A stretch of 64,000 nucleotides of DNA, from positions 558,001-622,000 of the forward strand of contig NW_017265162.1 of the NCBI RefSeq assembly GCF_001638985.1. Direction: 5' to 3'. Made by a program: the position numbers and the translations under genes. Numbering within the stretch: position 1 is the first letter of the stretch; each line of letters begins with the position of its first letter. This document shows positions 12,292 to 23,461 of the stretch, in pieces. Below the pieces are notes generated by a model. That model saw only the letters and a list, made by a program, of their open reading frames with translations, was not told the origin of the DNA and searched no databases. The DNA comes from Phycomyces blakesleeanus NRRL 1555(-) (taxonomy: Eukaryota; Mucoromycota; Mucoromycetes; Mucorales; Phycomycetaceae).

Positions 12292-12948
12292 GATGATTAT
12301 GGTGGTGGTGGTGGAAGAGTAAAGAACCGGCTATTGTCTATTTCTAAAGAGTTTTGGATTATTACACCTCCAAATCACGGAATTCGACGTCATGAATTTC
12401 ATATTTCCATGTATGGAATTGATATTGGAGTTAGAACCAAGAAAGTTACAATACAATACAATAAAATCACACACAAGGAGAGAGAGCTAATTTGTTTTAC
12501 GCAATCAACATTTATAAAAATCTACAGTTAAAGAATTGTACAATTAATTTCAAAACTCTTGAGTCTTTTTTTCTTTCTTTGTTTGAATTCATCACAGCTT
12601 CTTTATGATGTAATTTATTTAATACATAGAAGAAGAAGACGACGAGAAATGTATTTAAAGCCTATAGAGAAATATCCCCGTTTACAAGACCACTTTGTTA
12701 TATTTCTCTCCCTTTTATCAAACTACCAACCAATTCATATATCCTTATTAATGAGCTACCTCAATTGTTATTGTCGTTGTAGTTTAATCCTACTGCACAC
12801 ACACAAACACACATGTATGTATATTATGATAATGGTAATGCTAATGATAATGAAAACCTTTCTTTTGTCTGACTGTTTGCTTGTTTGTGTGTTTGTAGAC
12901 TCAACATGGATTTGAATAATGCCATTCCCCTTTGCTTTTGCTTTTTTT
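12292..12948. other. Intergenic region (ACP promoter side, Snx3 3' flank)
   Basis: About 650 bp upstream of ACP and downstream of Snx3. AT-rich, with a GAA-type run near 12628 and a CACA run near 12796. No gene seen. Confidence 0.55.
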
Positions 12949-13873
12949 TTAATAGTGGTAGTTATCACGAGAGAAATTGGGATCTTGAATAAATGCAGCC
13001 AGCACCTTACTACCTGTTTGTAACAACGGATGTCCAGCCACGCTACATAACCCATAAATCAAATCACATTAGAACCAATAAAAGAAAACAATCGAAACAA
13101 TGGTATTGTCTTTTGCCTCTCATTCCCCCTTTCCCCCTTTTTTTTTATGTATACTACACACACACAGGCACACATAAAGATAAGAAACTCACATTTGCAG
13201 GAATCTTTCAAGTCCTTCTCTACGTTGCTCAATAACCTCATCCGAAAACCTGTTGGTAAAGACCTTTCCTGGCAAGGGAGGGATATTGACACGGGTAGAT
13301 TCACGTTCAAGTACATCTCTAAACCATTCAAAGTCACTGTAACGTCTGCGTGCTGAAGAATGTTTCAACTTGAATGCGGGGATGTTGGTCTAAATTATAT
13401 ATATGTATATATAGACTGTGGGCATTAGAAAGTCATTCCAACCTTTTCTTTTTCTTTTCAAAGTAGAAATTAAACTATCCCCCAAGAAATTGAGTTGGAC
13501 TTACTCTGCAAAGAATCTCGTAGTCTGTGTACATCTTGCGTCCAAATCCTAATGAATAAATGTATATCAAAAAAAAAAAGGATAAGCATTAGAGTAAAGT
13601 GCAATGTATAATTTACAGTATATACATACACATACATACGCATATATGCATATATATATATTGTAAAAAAAATAGACAACATTTATAAAGAAACTGACCA
13701 TGTGTTTGAGGATTCTTTACTTCAACCTCAAGAAAGTTTTCTGGGATTCCATAGCGCTCCTCAATGGTCTGTTCTCGATTGATAGGACCAGCCATTGTTT
13801 CAAATGCTTGGAACCGATGGTTGGTAGGACTTGTGGGACTAGCAGGGCTTGTGGGACTACTGGGATTGGCCAT
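12949..13873 (-). CDS. SNX3: Sorting nexin-3 (Snx3/Grd19)
   Basis: PX-domain-only sorting nexin that binds PtdIns3P on early endosomes and works with retromer to recycle membrane proteins to the Golgi. Four exons: 13873-13699, 13548-13505, 13389-13193, 13042-12949 (169 aa; family about 160). The N-terminus is a short Ser/Pro repeat ([12 protein letters not shown]). The PX core includes [20 protein letters not shown] (lipid-binding RRRYSDFEW) and the [20 protein letters not shown] loop. The C-terminus [15 protein letters not shown] matches Snx3 rather than other PX proteins. The second exon is only 44 nt. Confidence 0.95.
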
Positions 13874-14480
13874 TCTTGATTATGTTTTAAGAGATTGAAT
13901 TGAATTGAATTGAGTTGAATTGAGTATAATACAATAAAGTACTGTGTGAATATATATATATATATATATATAGGGATATATAATATATAGTAGATATGTG
14001 TTATATGTGTATGTATATAAAAGAGAGAAAAAGAGAAAATATAGAAACTCCACTAATCAAATGCTCTTTCTTTTCTTTTTAATTCCATTCTTTGGCTTAT
14101 ATGGTACGCCAAGGAAAAAAGAAAAAAAAAACTGGGCTTCGAAGCTAGGGCTAAGCTTTTAGTAAAGTTGTGTGACGTTGAAAGGTTGTGAAAGGATCCA
14201 TGCGTTGGTTTTGTATTTTTATTGGGACACTTGCTGATAAGCAGGTTTGAAGTATTACTGAGTAATAAACTTTGGTTAACTTGGAACGACGTCTATTTCT
14301 TTAGAATTGATATATAAAAAAATAGATGTAAGAAAAAAAAAGAAGAATAAAGAAATGGAAAGATGAAAAAGCTAAAAAAAAAAAAAAGAGAGAAGAAGAG
14401 GAGGTTGGGAGGATTTGTAGAAGAAGTTGGTGAGAGTGAGGATAAAGGTGAAAAAGAAAAAAAAAAGGAAAAGTTAGGAT
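13874..14480. other. Intergenic region (Snx3 promoter, perilipin 3' flank)
   Basis: About 600 bp. It contains TTGAA pentamer repeats (13894-13918), a TA microsatellite (13951-13972) and A/G-rich runs toward the perilipin stop. No gene seen. Confidence 0.55.
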
Positions 14481-15968
14481 TTAGTTGGCTTGGGCAACCT
14501 GAGGAGCGTGGAGACCAAGATATTCAAGGGGAGATCTGAGATCATCCTGAGCTCTTTGACGGGCTTGATCCTTGTAGCGGGTGAGCTGGGACTGGATGGT
14601 CTGGAGTACGGGAAGGACTTGGTCTTGGAGGCCTTGGGCGACGTGTTTGGCCTTCTCAAAGGAGGAAATATCAGAGCGCTTGAGTTCGAGACGGACGGTA
14701 TCCAATTGCTGACTGGCGATGTCAACAAGCGATCCCATGCGGGCACGCACCCATTCGGGGGTCTCGTGGGACTGTGTCTTGACAAAGCCTACGACCTGAG
14801 TGAGCTGTAGCGAGACCTGCTGGGTGAGGGTCTGGATGCGCTCTGTGGTGGTGGACTGGAGGACGATGAGCTTGGCAGCGACGGCGGGGGGTAAGCGCTC
14901 GTGGGCAGCCTGGCTGTAGACCGTTACAGAGTGACGGACGGTCTGGTTGAGTAGCTGGATGTTTGCGGTTGTGGACTGGACGAGGGCAGATGTTTCGGCC
15001 AGACGGGCGAATTCATCGCGGGATCGGGGCAGTTGGGCGGTGGTAGACCGGACCTGTTCGGACACGTGCTGTGAAAGGCGGAGGGTTGCCTGGTTGAGCA
15101 CATTGTAGGCCCGGACAGCCTGGTTGTCGTCCATTTCGAGAGCGCGTGTCTGGGAAGATGTTGCGGGGTCGGTGGGCAGATAGTGGTTGAGGGTGAATTC
15201 GACGGTGTCGACAACAGATGTTAAGCGCTGGTTGGCGATCTTTGCGGCTTGTTGGGCAGGTTGGGCGATGCTGACAAAGGTACTTGTGAGGGTGCTGTCG
15301 AGCTTGTCCTTGACGCCATCCATGGCACGCAGAGATGGGCCGGCGACAGCTTGGGCGATGTCTGCGGTGGGCTTGACGACTACAGGGAATTTTGTTTGGA
15401 TGAGATCAAGGGAGCGGCAACCGAGCTGGTCAGCCCGCTCAAGATGGGGTTGGACGTAAGTTTCATAATAGGACTGAACGTAGCGAGGTTGACTGGAAGT
15501 GTACTTTGATACGGTATCCAGGGTGGATGTGGCTGTGGTGAGGGCGAATCTGCCGAGGAAGGTTTTGTTGGCAAGGGCCTGTACTGTAGACACGCTGTCG
15601 TGTACGATGGGGATGGCACCTACTCGTGTGACGAAACGAGTGCTGGGCTCTTGGGACTTTTCGACGACTTTCTTTTGTACGCAGACCTTCTCTGTGTGTT
15701 CAGTCTTTTCATAGACTGGCAAGGATGTTTCGATAATTTCGATCTGCTGTGGTTCCTCCTCAACACGCTCTTGGGTCTTTTCGGATTCGTTTTCAAATCC
15801 ATTCGACTCGGTGTGCTTGATATGGCCAATGTTGGCTAAAAGATAGATATAAGATAATAAAAAAAAGAAGGGATGGGGATGAATACACACTTAATCTAAT
15901 GTATTCATCTGTCTGCTAAATTTACCGTCTTCAGTAGAGTCGTTGTGTTGGTGCTGGTTCTTTGCCAT
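14481..15968 (-). CDS. Perilipin-family lipid droplet protein
   Basis: Two exons: 15968-15926 (14 codons) and 15835-14481, giving 465 aa. Residues about 80-190 look like a PAT/perilipin domain: TRVGAIPIVHDSVSTVQALA, then a helix ending ERADQLGCRSLDLIQTKFPV, which matches the ADELACRGLDHLEEKIP region of animal perilipins. The rest is a long series of amphipathic helices with 11-mer-like periodicity (for example QVSLQLTQVVGFVKTQSHET), as in perilipins and apolipoproteins. By family it should coat lipid droplets and restrict lipase access. The exon is clearly more GC-rich than its flanks. It is longer than the short perilipins of some ascomycetes. An unrelated amphipathic-helix protein is the alternative; the PAT-like segment makes that less likely. 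Confidence 0.82.
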
Positions 15969-17397
15969 GTTTTACGATTTTCTGTGTGTATATATTACTA
16001 GTATTATTATTTTTTATAGATTGGAAGAAGAAGAGAGAAGGAAGAGGTTACTGATATATGAGATGAAGTCGTGAGAGTATGACGACGATTAAAATAAAAT
16101 ATAAAAAAAGATTTTTTATAAGGCGTGACCCAGCCAAATGAGGCAGCTATCAACAATCCCACAAGGAGAAAAAAAAAGTTTTTTGTTTTTTGTTTTTTGT
16201 TTTTTTTTTTATTATTATTTAGGTATTTTGTATGAATATATACAATACAATACAGTGCAGTACAGTGCAGTACAGTACAGTAGAATACAGTACAGTACAA
16301 GTATATCATATGTAATGTGTGATATTATGTGATATAGAAATGCATCATAAAATATGCGCTTGTGGTTTAGTAACCAGTTTAATTTCATGACACGCGCATT
16401 ATTATGATCTTTTGGTTGTAAAGGACATCATAATACAATATTGGTCTTGTAGACACGGTTGGTCTTTTTGGTATTGATCTTCAAGTTTCAATAGTAAACC
16501 TTTTGTCTTATCATGCGCTTACATGTGATAACTCTAGGCGTTTTCTGTTTGCATACTGATGCCTTTTTTTTATTTTATTCTTTTTTGCTTGTGTAAATCA
16601 TTCAACTTCTTATGAATTTTTTTTTTCTTTTGAATGTCGTTATAGGCATTATTATCGCTGGTTCTCCTCTGCTCACTCTTGGTCTATCACAGGCCGTGAA
16701 GCGGGGACTAATCAGGACCACTGCAACGAGACCTGGCATTTGAAGTTCAGATTACTTATCAGCCATCGATACCCTAAGCAATGATTTTCACATGAAAGCT
16801 AAACTATCCTTTGTGGTCAATGCTCGGCGGCTATCCAACCCTATACTTTTTTTTTCTGCTCCATGTGAAGATGGCGGATTTTGAATAAGCAGTAAGAAAG
16901 AAAGAAATAAAGAAAAAATAAAATTTTTGGAATCAGTGTTGCCATTCTTTATTTTATTTTTTGTATTTAGTGTTTAGTGTTTCTACAATACCCTTTAGCT
17001 CACACTTCAACATCAAACAATGAATTCCTTTTTCTGTCTGTTTTTGGTTACCAGCCAACCCATGCACTTGACTTTAGAATTCGATTTTCATTGATCTTTA
17101 AGCCCGGCCTCAAGCAGTGGCACAATCGGTGAGATCTTCATCCGAGGTTTTGCGATTAAACGCCAGACTATTCTCGTCTTTCCTTTTTACTTACAAACCT
17201 ACCATTTGTCTTTCTGGCGATCGCATTTCACCATATGACATTTTATTATTTATTACTTATTGTATTAGCAACTGTAACTTGATAGCCAGCACCAGCACCA
17301 ACACCAAAATCACAATAGACAATAGACAATGGCTCACAAAGACTAAAACAATTAATAATTGCCAACATTGGATCTGTGGACAGAAAAGACAAAAAAA

Positions 17398-17428
<31 letters not shown>

Positions 17429-17703
17429 TTAGAGTTCTATATTGTTGCGTGTAAGGCTGCATAAAAGGACGTGCGTACTACTGGGTGGCACTCAATTCTC
17501 ACCAGCACAAAGCATTCACACGAGACAAGTGCACGGATACAATAAATCAAAAAGTCAATACGTTTCTTCTGGGTATCCTAAAATGATATATACATATTTA
17601 TAGTATGTAATATATCTAATATAAAAACTCCCCCTCAAAGAAGTATTCAGATATCAAGAAAAATAATAATGAAGGCAATAAGAGGAACAGATAAAGAAGT
17701 ATA

Positions 17704-17742
<39 letters not shown>

Positions 17743-17858
17743 AGAATAATATTTTTCAGAGGGTGATATCAATAATGCTGTTTTGGTTGTTTTGGTTATC
17801 TTCATTAGAGTCCATTTGATTTGATTTGATTTTCTATTTGATTTTCTTTTTCTTTTTC
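15969..17858. other. Intergenic region (perilipin promoter, H+-ATPase 3' flank)
   Basis: About 1.9 kb. It holds CAGTA-type pentamer repeats (about 16240-16300), a GC-richer island at about 16640-16870 that stays open for 40-50 codons in more than one frame but resembles no protein I know, the structured segment at 17101-17225 (separate entry), a GATA microsatellite (about 17400-17428) and a TA run (17717-17740). No protein gene is supported. Confidence 0.5.
17101..17225 (+). ncRNA. Candidate structured RNA (U4-like kink-turn plus hairpin), uncertain
   Basis: Two structural signals lie side by side. At 17114-17157, GCAGTGGCA is followed by a kink-turn-like element: GA at 17131-17132 opposite GA at 17144-17145, with a 3-bp stem (33-35 with 40-42) and a CTTC loop. 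Its wording, GTGAG...ATCCGAGG, resembles the 5' stem-loop of U4 snRNA, as does GCAGTGGCA just before it. At 17151-17225, TGCGAT-TAAA-CGCCAGA can pair with TCTGGCG-ATCGCA to form a 13-bp stem with one 4-nt bulge and a 45-nt loop. The U4 stem I sequence and an Sm site are not evident, so this is not a normal U4 gene. It could be a degenerate U4-like copy, a different snRNA or chance. The strand is inferred from the motif. Confidence 0.22.
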
Positions 17859-20800
17859 TTATCCTAGTATCTTTTCTTGATCAAGATTCTGGAAAGCAGT
17901 TACAATTGTATGTGCTTCAATTGCCCTAATGTAAGACGATGAGTACTTGTTGATTTAATATCAAGAATCTCTCTTTTTCTCTCTCTTTCAATACCCATCT
18001 TTATCTTCATATTCATTTCAACCTCTGTCCATTTAAATAACATAATTTTCATTACTTACCGTCCCATCTTTCCCCATAGTGCAGCCACATGCTTTTCCTT
18101 TTCTGCATCAGCCTTGCGTTTGGTCAATTTGGCTAGTCTGGCTTGAGTCGGCACCAGCTTTGCCGTCAGCTCAAATGTCCAGAACCTAAAGATATACACC
18201 TTGACGACATCGAGAATCATAAAGTACACGAGCGAGATTCCAAGCACAGACAGGCCCCATCCATATCCACACGGCGCCACTCCCTCTGCCTCACCAAACA
18301 CACCATACACAGAGAAAAACAAGGCAATGATCTGGGTACCGATAATACAGACAAAAAACAACCAATGTGGCATATTCTCCCACCAAAACCCAGGCACGCG
18401 TGTTGAGAATATCACAAAATGGGGCGCTATCTCATTTAGGTTAACATTCATGTACACTCTACTTACAATCTAAACCCTGAAACCTACCAGATGATATATG
18501 AAGGTACATAATAGAGTGAAGTTCATTAGGTGTGACATGGAATACGTCCCGAGCTACATAGAACGTAGCAAACGACAACCCAGCTAGCAACACAGCTAAC
18601 ACAATAGACAGGGTCATGAGCTGACCAATTCTCCATTTATCAGGCCGTTCAGAGATCTCCGTATTGTCCACAGCGATCACAAGTGTAGCAGCATCGTTCT
18701 AAAAGGAGTAATAAAAACAAATCATAATAATAATAAATATCATATAGTTTAGTCCCAGTCCCCAGTCCAAGTCCAAGTCCATTAGGATTCTTGACTATTA
18801 TTATTTTTTGGCCAATTACAGAAACCCTTTGGACCTCACACCAATCTATAAAAAAAATAGAAGAATACTAACCAAAACACAAATCATAATCAACAGAACG
18901 GCCGGCATTCTCCAGCCTTCGACTAGGGTGATAATGAACATAAAGAGCAAGAAATGTATAGTGGATGTGATACGATAGAGCGCATAGGACCGCAGTCTCT
19001 GGAAGATTGCGCGGGAAGTAATGATACCATCCGTAATCGTAGACAATCCAGGTGCCAAGAGAACAATGTCGGCCGCTGACCGGGCTGCGTCTGTGCAGCC
19101 TTCAACTGCAATCCCAACATTGGCTTTCTTGAGTGCCGGGGCATCGTTTACGCCATCGCCTGTCATGCCTACCAACAGACCCTTGTTCTGCAACAGCTCG
19201 ACCACGCGATACTTGTGTTCCGGAATGACCTGCGCAAAACCGTCTGCCCTTTGACAGTGTTCTGTAACTTCTTCTTCGGTCTTGCTGGGATCCACAAGAT
19301 GGCCGGCATCCAGGATAACTCGGCCCATTCCTAGGCGAGCTGCAACTTCCCTGGCAATGATCTGTTGGTCGCCCGTGATCATCTTGACATCTACACCCAG
19401 CCGGTTGCAGGCCGCGATGGTCTCGGCTGAGTCTGGACGAGGAGGATCCAAGAGCGAAATCATTCCAACCAACTCAAAGTCAGACATCGTGGCTGATCCA
19501 GGCACGGTCCTGGCCACACCTAATGCGCGCAGACCCCGACGGGCAAGTGAATTTACAGCATGAACGGCAGCGTTGTCCCCTCCGACCAGTTTGGTAATAA
19601 CCTGGGGTGCGCCCTTGGCAACACAGAATGTCTGCTGAGTCGTCAGGTCGAGAATGGTGGCCTGGGTCATCTTGGTGTCTGGATTGAAAGGCAGAAAGGC
19701 AGTGACTTTGTAGCCTGGAATGCCGCGTTTGTCGGATCGGTTCTGAAGAATGGGCAGATTTGCTTCGGCTGCACGGCGCACGGCTGACTCGATTGGATCG
19801 TTTGCACCCGTCTCGGCAGCCAGGAATGAGTACAAGAGGATATCGTCAGAGGTGTATCCATTGGTCAGCCAAGGATCATCAAACGTAAGTTCGTTCAAGG
19901 TCAGGGTTCCCGTCTTATCAGAACACAGCACGGACACGGACGCTAATTCTTCGACAGCTGTCAAACGCTTCACAATCACCTGCTTTGCAGCCAGCTGCTT
20001 GGCTCCAATTGCCATCGTGACACTCATAACTGTCGGCAATCCGACTGGAATGGCTGCCACAGTCAAGACCAAACAGTTCTCGAGCACCATTTTCCAGTTT
20101 CCCTGAGGCGTGCCGTTGTACTTGACCATCTGGAAAACAAACACAATCGAGACCAGAACAACGGTTGACCATATCAGGACGCTTCCGATCTTTCCAATCA
20201 CTTTTTGAAAGTGACCTTCTTCGACTGTGATGGCAATGAGATTAGCGGCACGGCCGATAAATGTGTTGTTGCCGGTCTTTGTTACCACAGCCAGCTGCTG
20301 GCCTTGCTTTATGATACTTGACGAATAGACTGTGTTGCCCTTGACCTTGGCGACCGGAAGCGACTCGCCTGTCAGGCCCGACTGATCGATCATCAGCTCT
20401 CCTTCGTTCTTTTCACCATTGACGCCCATGCCGAGCAGACAGGCATCTGCAGGTACGATATCGCCAATCCGAAGCACTATGACGTCTCCAGGCACTAGTT
20501 CTGATACGTCCACCTCGCGCAACTCACTGTCGCGCCAACAACGTGTCTTGAGAGCCAAGGTGTGTCGCAGGGCATCCAGCGCCGACTCGGCCTTGGATTC
20601 TTCAATGTAGCCAATGACCGCATTGACAAGCAATAGGCCCAGAATGATTCCAAAGTCGATCCAGTCGCCCACAACAGCAGCAATGATACATGAGATTTCG
20701 ATGAGATATGATATTGGGCCGGTAAAATAACCAAAGAATTTCAACAGTCGATTTGACTTGGGTTCCGGTAACTCGTTCCGGCCAAATTGCTCCTGGCGCT

Positions 20801-20939
20801 CGGCTACTTCACTTGACGACAGACCAGTGCTCGGATCCGTCAATATCAAGGCAGCAAGTTCGGGTGAGATGTCGTCCTCATGCTGCACATGGACCTGATG
20901 CTCGTATTGAACAGATCCAGACTTTTCAATTACTGACAT
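17859..20939 (-). CDS. PMA1: Plasma-membrane H+-ATPase (P-type, P3A; Pma1)
   Basis: Proton pump that energises the plasma membrane and controls cytosolic pH. Four exons: 20939-18873, 18698-18488, 18426-18060, 17925-17859 (903 aa; yeast 918). Diagnostic motifs: TGES at 190-193 (actuator), SDKTGTLT with the phosphorylated Asp at 341, MITGD at about 520 and GDGVNDAP at 594. The last TM region follows with MYLHISSAPHFVIFSTR across the exon 2/3 junction. Exon 3 alone reaches a stop at 18056-18058, but that stop sits inside a perfect donor (CG|GTAAGT). Splicing to 17925 adds a 21-residue tail starting AIEAHTIVTAFQNLDQ, where fungal pumps carry an autoinhibitory C-terminus. The tail's spacing, acceptor and codon pattern look genuine. 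The exon 1 coding sequence is GC-richer than its flanks, as expected for a highly expressed gene. Confidence 0.97.
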
Positions 20940-21614
20940 TGATCAACAAACAACTTTTTTCTTTCTTTTTTCTTCTGTTAAGAAAAGAACAAGAGTAAGA
21001 TATAGGTATAGGTATAGGTATAGATATAAAGATGTGAATGTGAATGTGAATGTGAATGACAATGCCAATGCCAATGCCAAATGTATATCAAGATTAAATT
21101 ATTATCTTTTCTCTTTTTTTTAAAAAAAAAAAAAGGTTAAAGAAAGGTGTTAATGCTTTGGTTGTTAATGGTGTTTTTTGAATAGAAACCAAAATTAAAA
21201 CAAAAATTAAAAATAAAAACAGAAGATAGAAAGGTTGAGAATGAAGATTATTCAAAAGTATGAGAAATGGTTGGAATGCTGATAACAAAGACGCAAAAGT
21301 CGCAGAAGAAGATAAAGATAAAGATGAAGGTTAAGGAGAGGGAGGGAAGAAGAGGAAGAAGAAGAAGAAGAAGAGATGACAAGACAAGATATATTGTATT
21401 TTATTATAGTGTATTATATTATATTAGATTAGAATAGAATAAATATCCTAGTGCAAAAGGCAACAGCAAAATAAGAGAGACAGCAAAAAACAAAGGACTG
21501 AAAGAAAAAGAAAAGGTTGAATTGATTGAATGTGGATATTGTTGTTTCGCCCAGCCTAGTAATTCATTGCTCTCTTTATCAGAGCAAATAAAAATCTAAT
21601 AGAGACTTTTATAT

Positions 21615-21652
21615 ATAGATATAGATATAGATATAGATATAGATATAGATAT
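21615..21652. repeat. ATAGAT hexanucleotide microsatellite
   Basis: About six nearly perfect ATAGAT units in the gene-poor region upstream of the H+-ATPase. Confidence 0.85.
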
Positions 21653-23397
21653 AAATATAGTATTTTTCTTTTGTACCAAGAAGTATATATTCTTATCAAT
21701 TAAAGATGCTTAATTTATTTTTGGATTGAACATTTTGAATAGCAATAAAAGCATATACTTTGAATAGAAACCCAAATGTATGTATCTACATACAATTCTT
21801 TAGAAAAGGGTATTCAAACCATGTGTAGACTTGGACGTGTTTGTGTCTAGACATAGCTGTAGCTGTAGCTATAGATTTACATTTATACATGTTTGTATGT
21901 TTGTGTGTATTGAGATCGTTGATGTTTTTAATTCATCGAGGAAAAATGTCCATGAATCAGAAAGTAGTTGGTCTAATAATTTCACAACAATTAAAGCAAA
22001 AGATGGAGTATCTATTGTGCTTGGTACGATGATTAGTATTAATATTTCATATATACAGAAATAATCCCGAAGATCGAGTTATGTACTATTGAAATCAAAA
22101 TATGTATTTAAGCAAAAAAGAAAAAAAGAAAAAAAAAAAGAAACACACATCTTTAAGATGTGGTTATGATGCTGTTTAAGCAAAGAACAAACAACAACAA
22201 AAAACAAAAGAGCTTGTCCAAAAGGTTTCTCTTCTTTCAAGATCTCAGATCAGCCGTTCGATATTCTTGACATGAATAAATACAAGCATCTTCTGAAACA
22301 ATTCTATTGTGTGTTTAGATTGAATAATAAAAAGGTGACCATTTGATAGAAACAATTACTTGATAACTGTCTTTTTCTTTTGGAAGATGTTTGTTCTGTC
22401 ACTACTGGTTGTACGGATTCAGAATCAGTCCTTTTGAATTCATCCTTTCGGCGTTGTCTCAAGGGTCTGTCTTGTTGAAGGTTGTGGTTGGCTTTGGTAG
22501 ATATCTTAAGAATACCTCATACAACAGCAGTGATTCCTGGAATGTCTTAATAATTTTATTTTATTTTATTTTTAGATCACAAAATTCTATATCTGTCAGT
22601 ATCTTTGTTGTACAGTTCCGGGAAATAAAGTCGCACCAGGTAGGGGAAATGATATGTCGCACGCTTCCTTCCGAGAGGTGAAAATGTCGCAAGTTCTAAA
22701 AATAAACATAGCTACACTGACAAATCGGATGTGTCGCATTTCCAGCATGAGTTGTTGCACAACTATTGATATTTACGCAAACATCTATACATAAAAAATA
22801 GATAATTAAAAAAAAATGCGATAATATACCCCCCCCCCCCTTGTTTTCTATCCCTCTTCTTTTACATCAAGGCAAAACTAGCTCTAAAAGCTTGTATACT
22901 TGCATATATAAAATAAGCATTGCTTTCAAGGGGTGTGGCAGACAGGATCTCTGATGGATCAAACTATTGCCGAGGATGATAGTGTAATCTTTAAGTGCTT
23001 CTAGTGGTATTAATACTACAAAACCAAATATATATATATATATATTGGTTAGCTGGTAATTCACACTTTTACGGCACATAAACGGACCAATGGGTACAAG
23101 ATAGAACATGACAAGTATAGTATCTTTGGGAAACGTCAGAAGACTGGTTTCCCTTATGTATTCTAAATGATGATGGGGGACAAATACACACACGCACACA
23201 CCCAAAAGGATATTTTTAGATTATGTTGATGGGAATCCGTCATTCATCTTGAAACAGGTGATAAGGACGGCTTTGAGTTAAGCATATGTAGGACTCAAGG
23301 CGACTCAAAGCCACTTGTTTGTAATTATTCTATAAAATAAATACTCTCCGTCGTCTCTCAAGAAAGCTCAGTTTCATCCCGTAGAAATAATCAGATA

Positions 23398-23399
<2 letters not shown>

Positions 23400-23449
<50 letters not shown>

Positions 23450-23461
23450 ATGTGTGTGTGT
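23400..23461. repeat. Compound TA / TG dinucleotide repeat
   Basis: A run of TA units passes directly into TG units. Compound dinucleotide tracts like this are common in the intergenic DNA of this window. Confidence 0.9.

Noticed and set aside
14490..15839. Several plus-strand open frames opposite the perilipin gene
   Set aside because: They are antisense shadows of a GC-rich exon. The minus-strand frame alone is continuous and family-like.
18056..18058. TAA as the real end of the H+-ATPase
   Set aside because: It falls inside a perfect donor. Splicing to a clean downstream exon gives the expected C-terminal tail, so I treat it as the end only of an intron-retained form.
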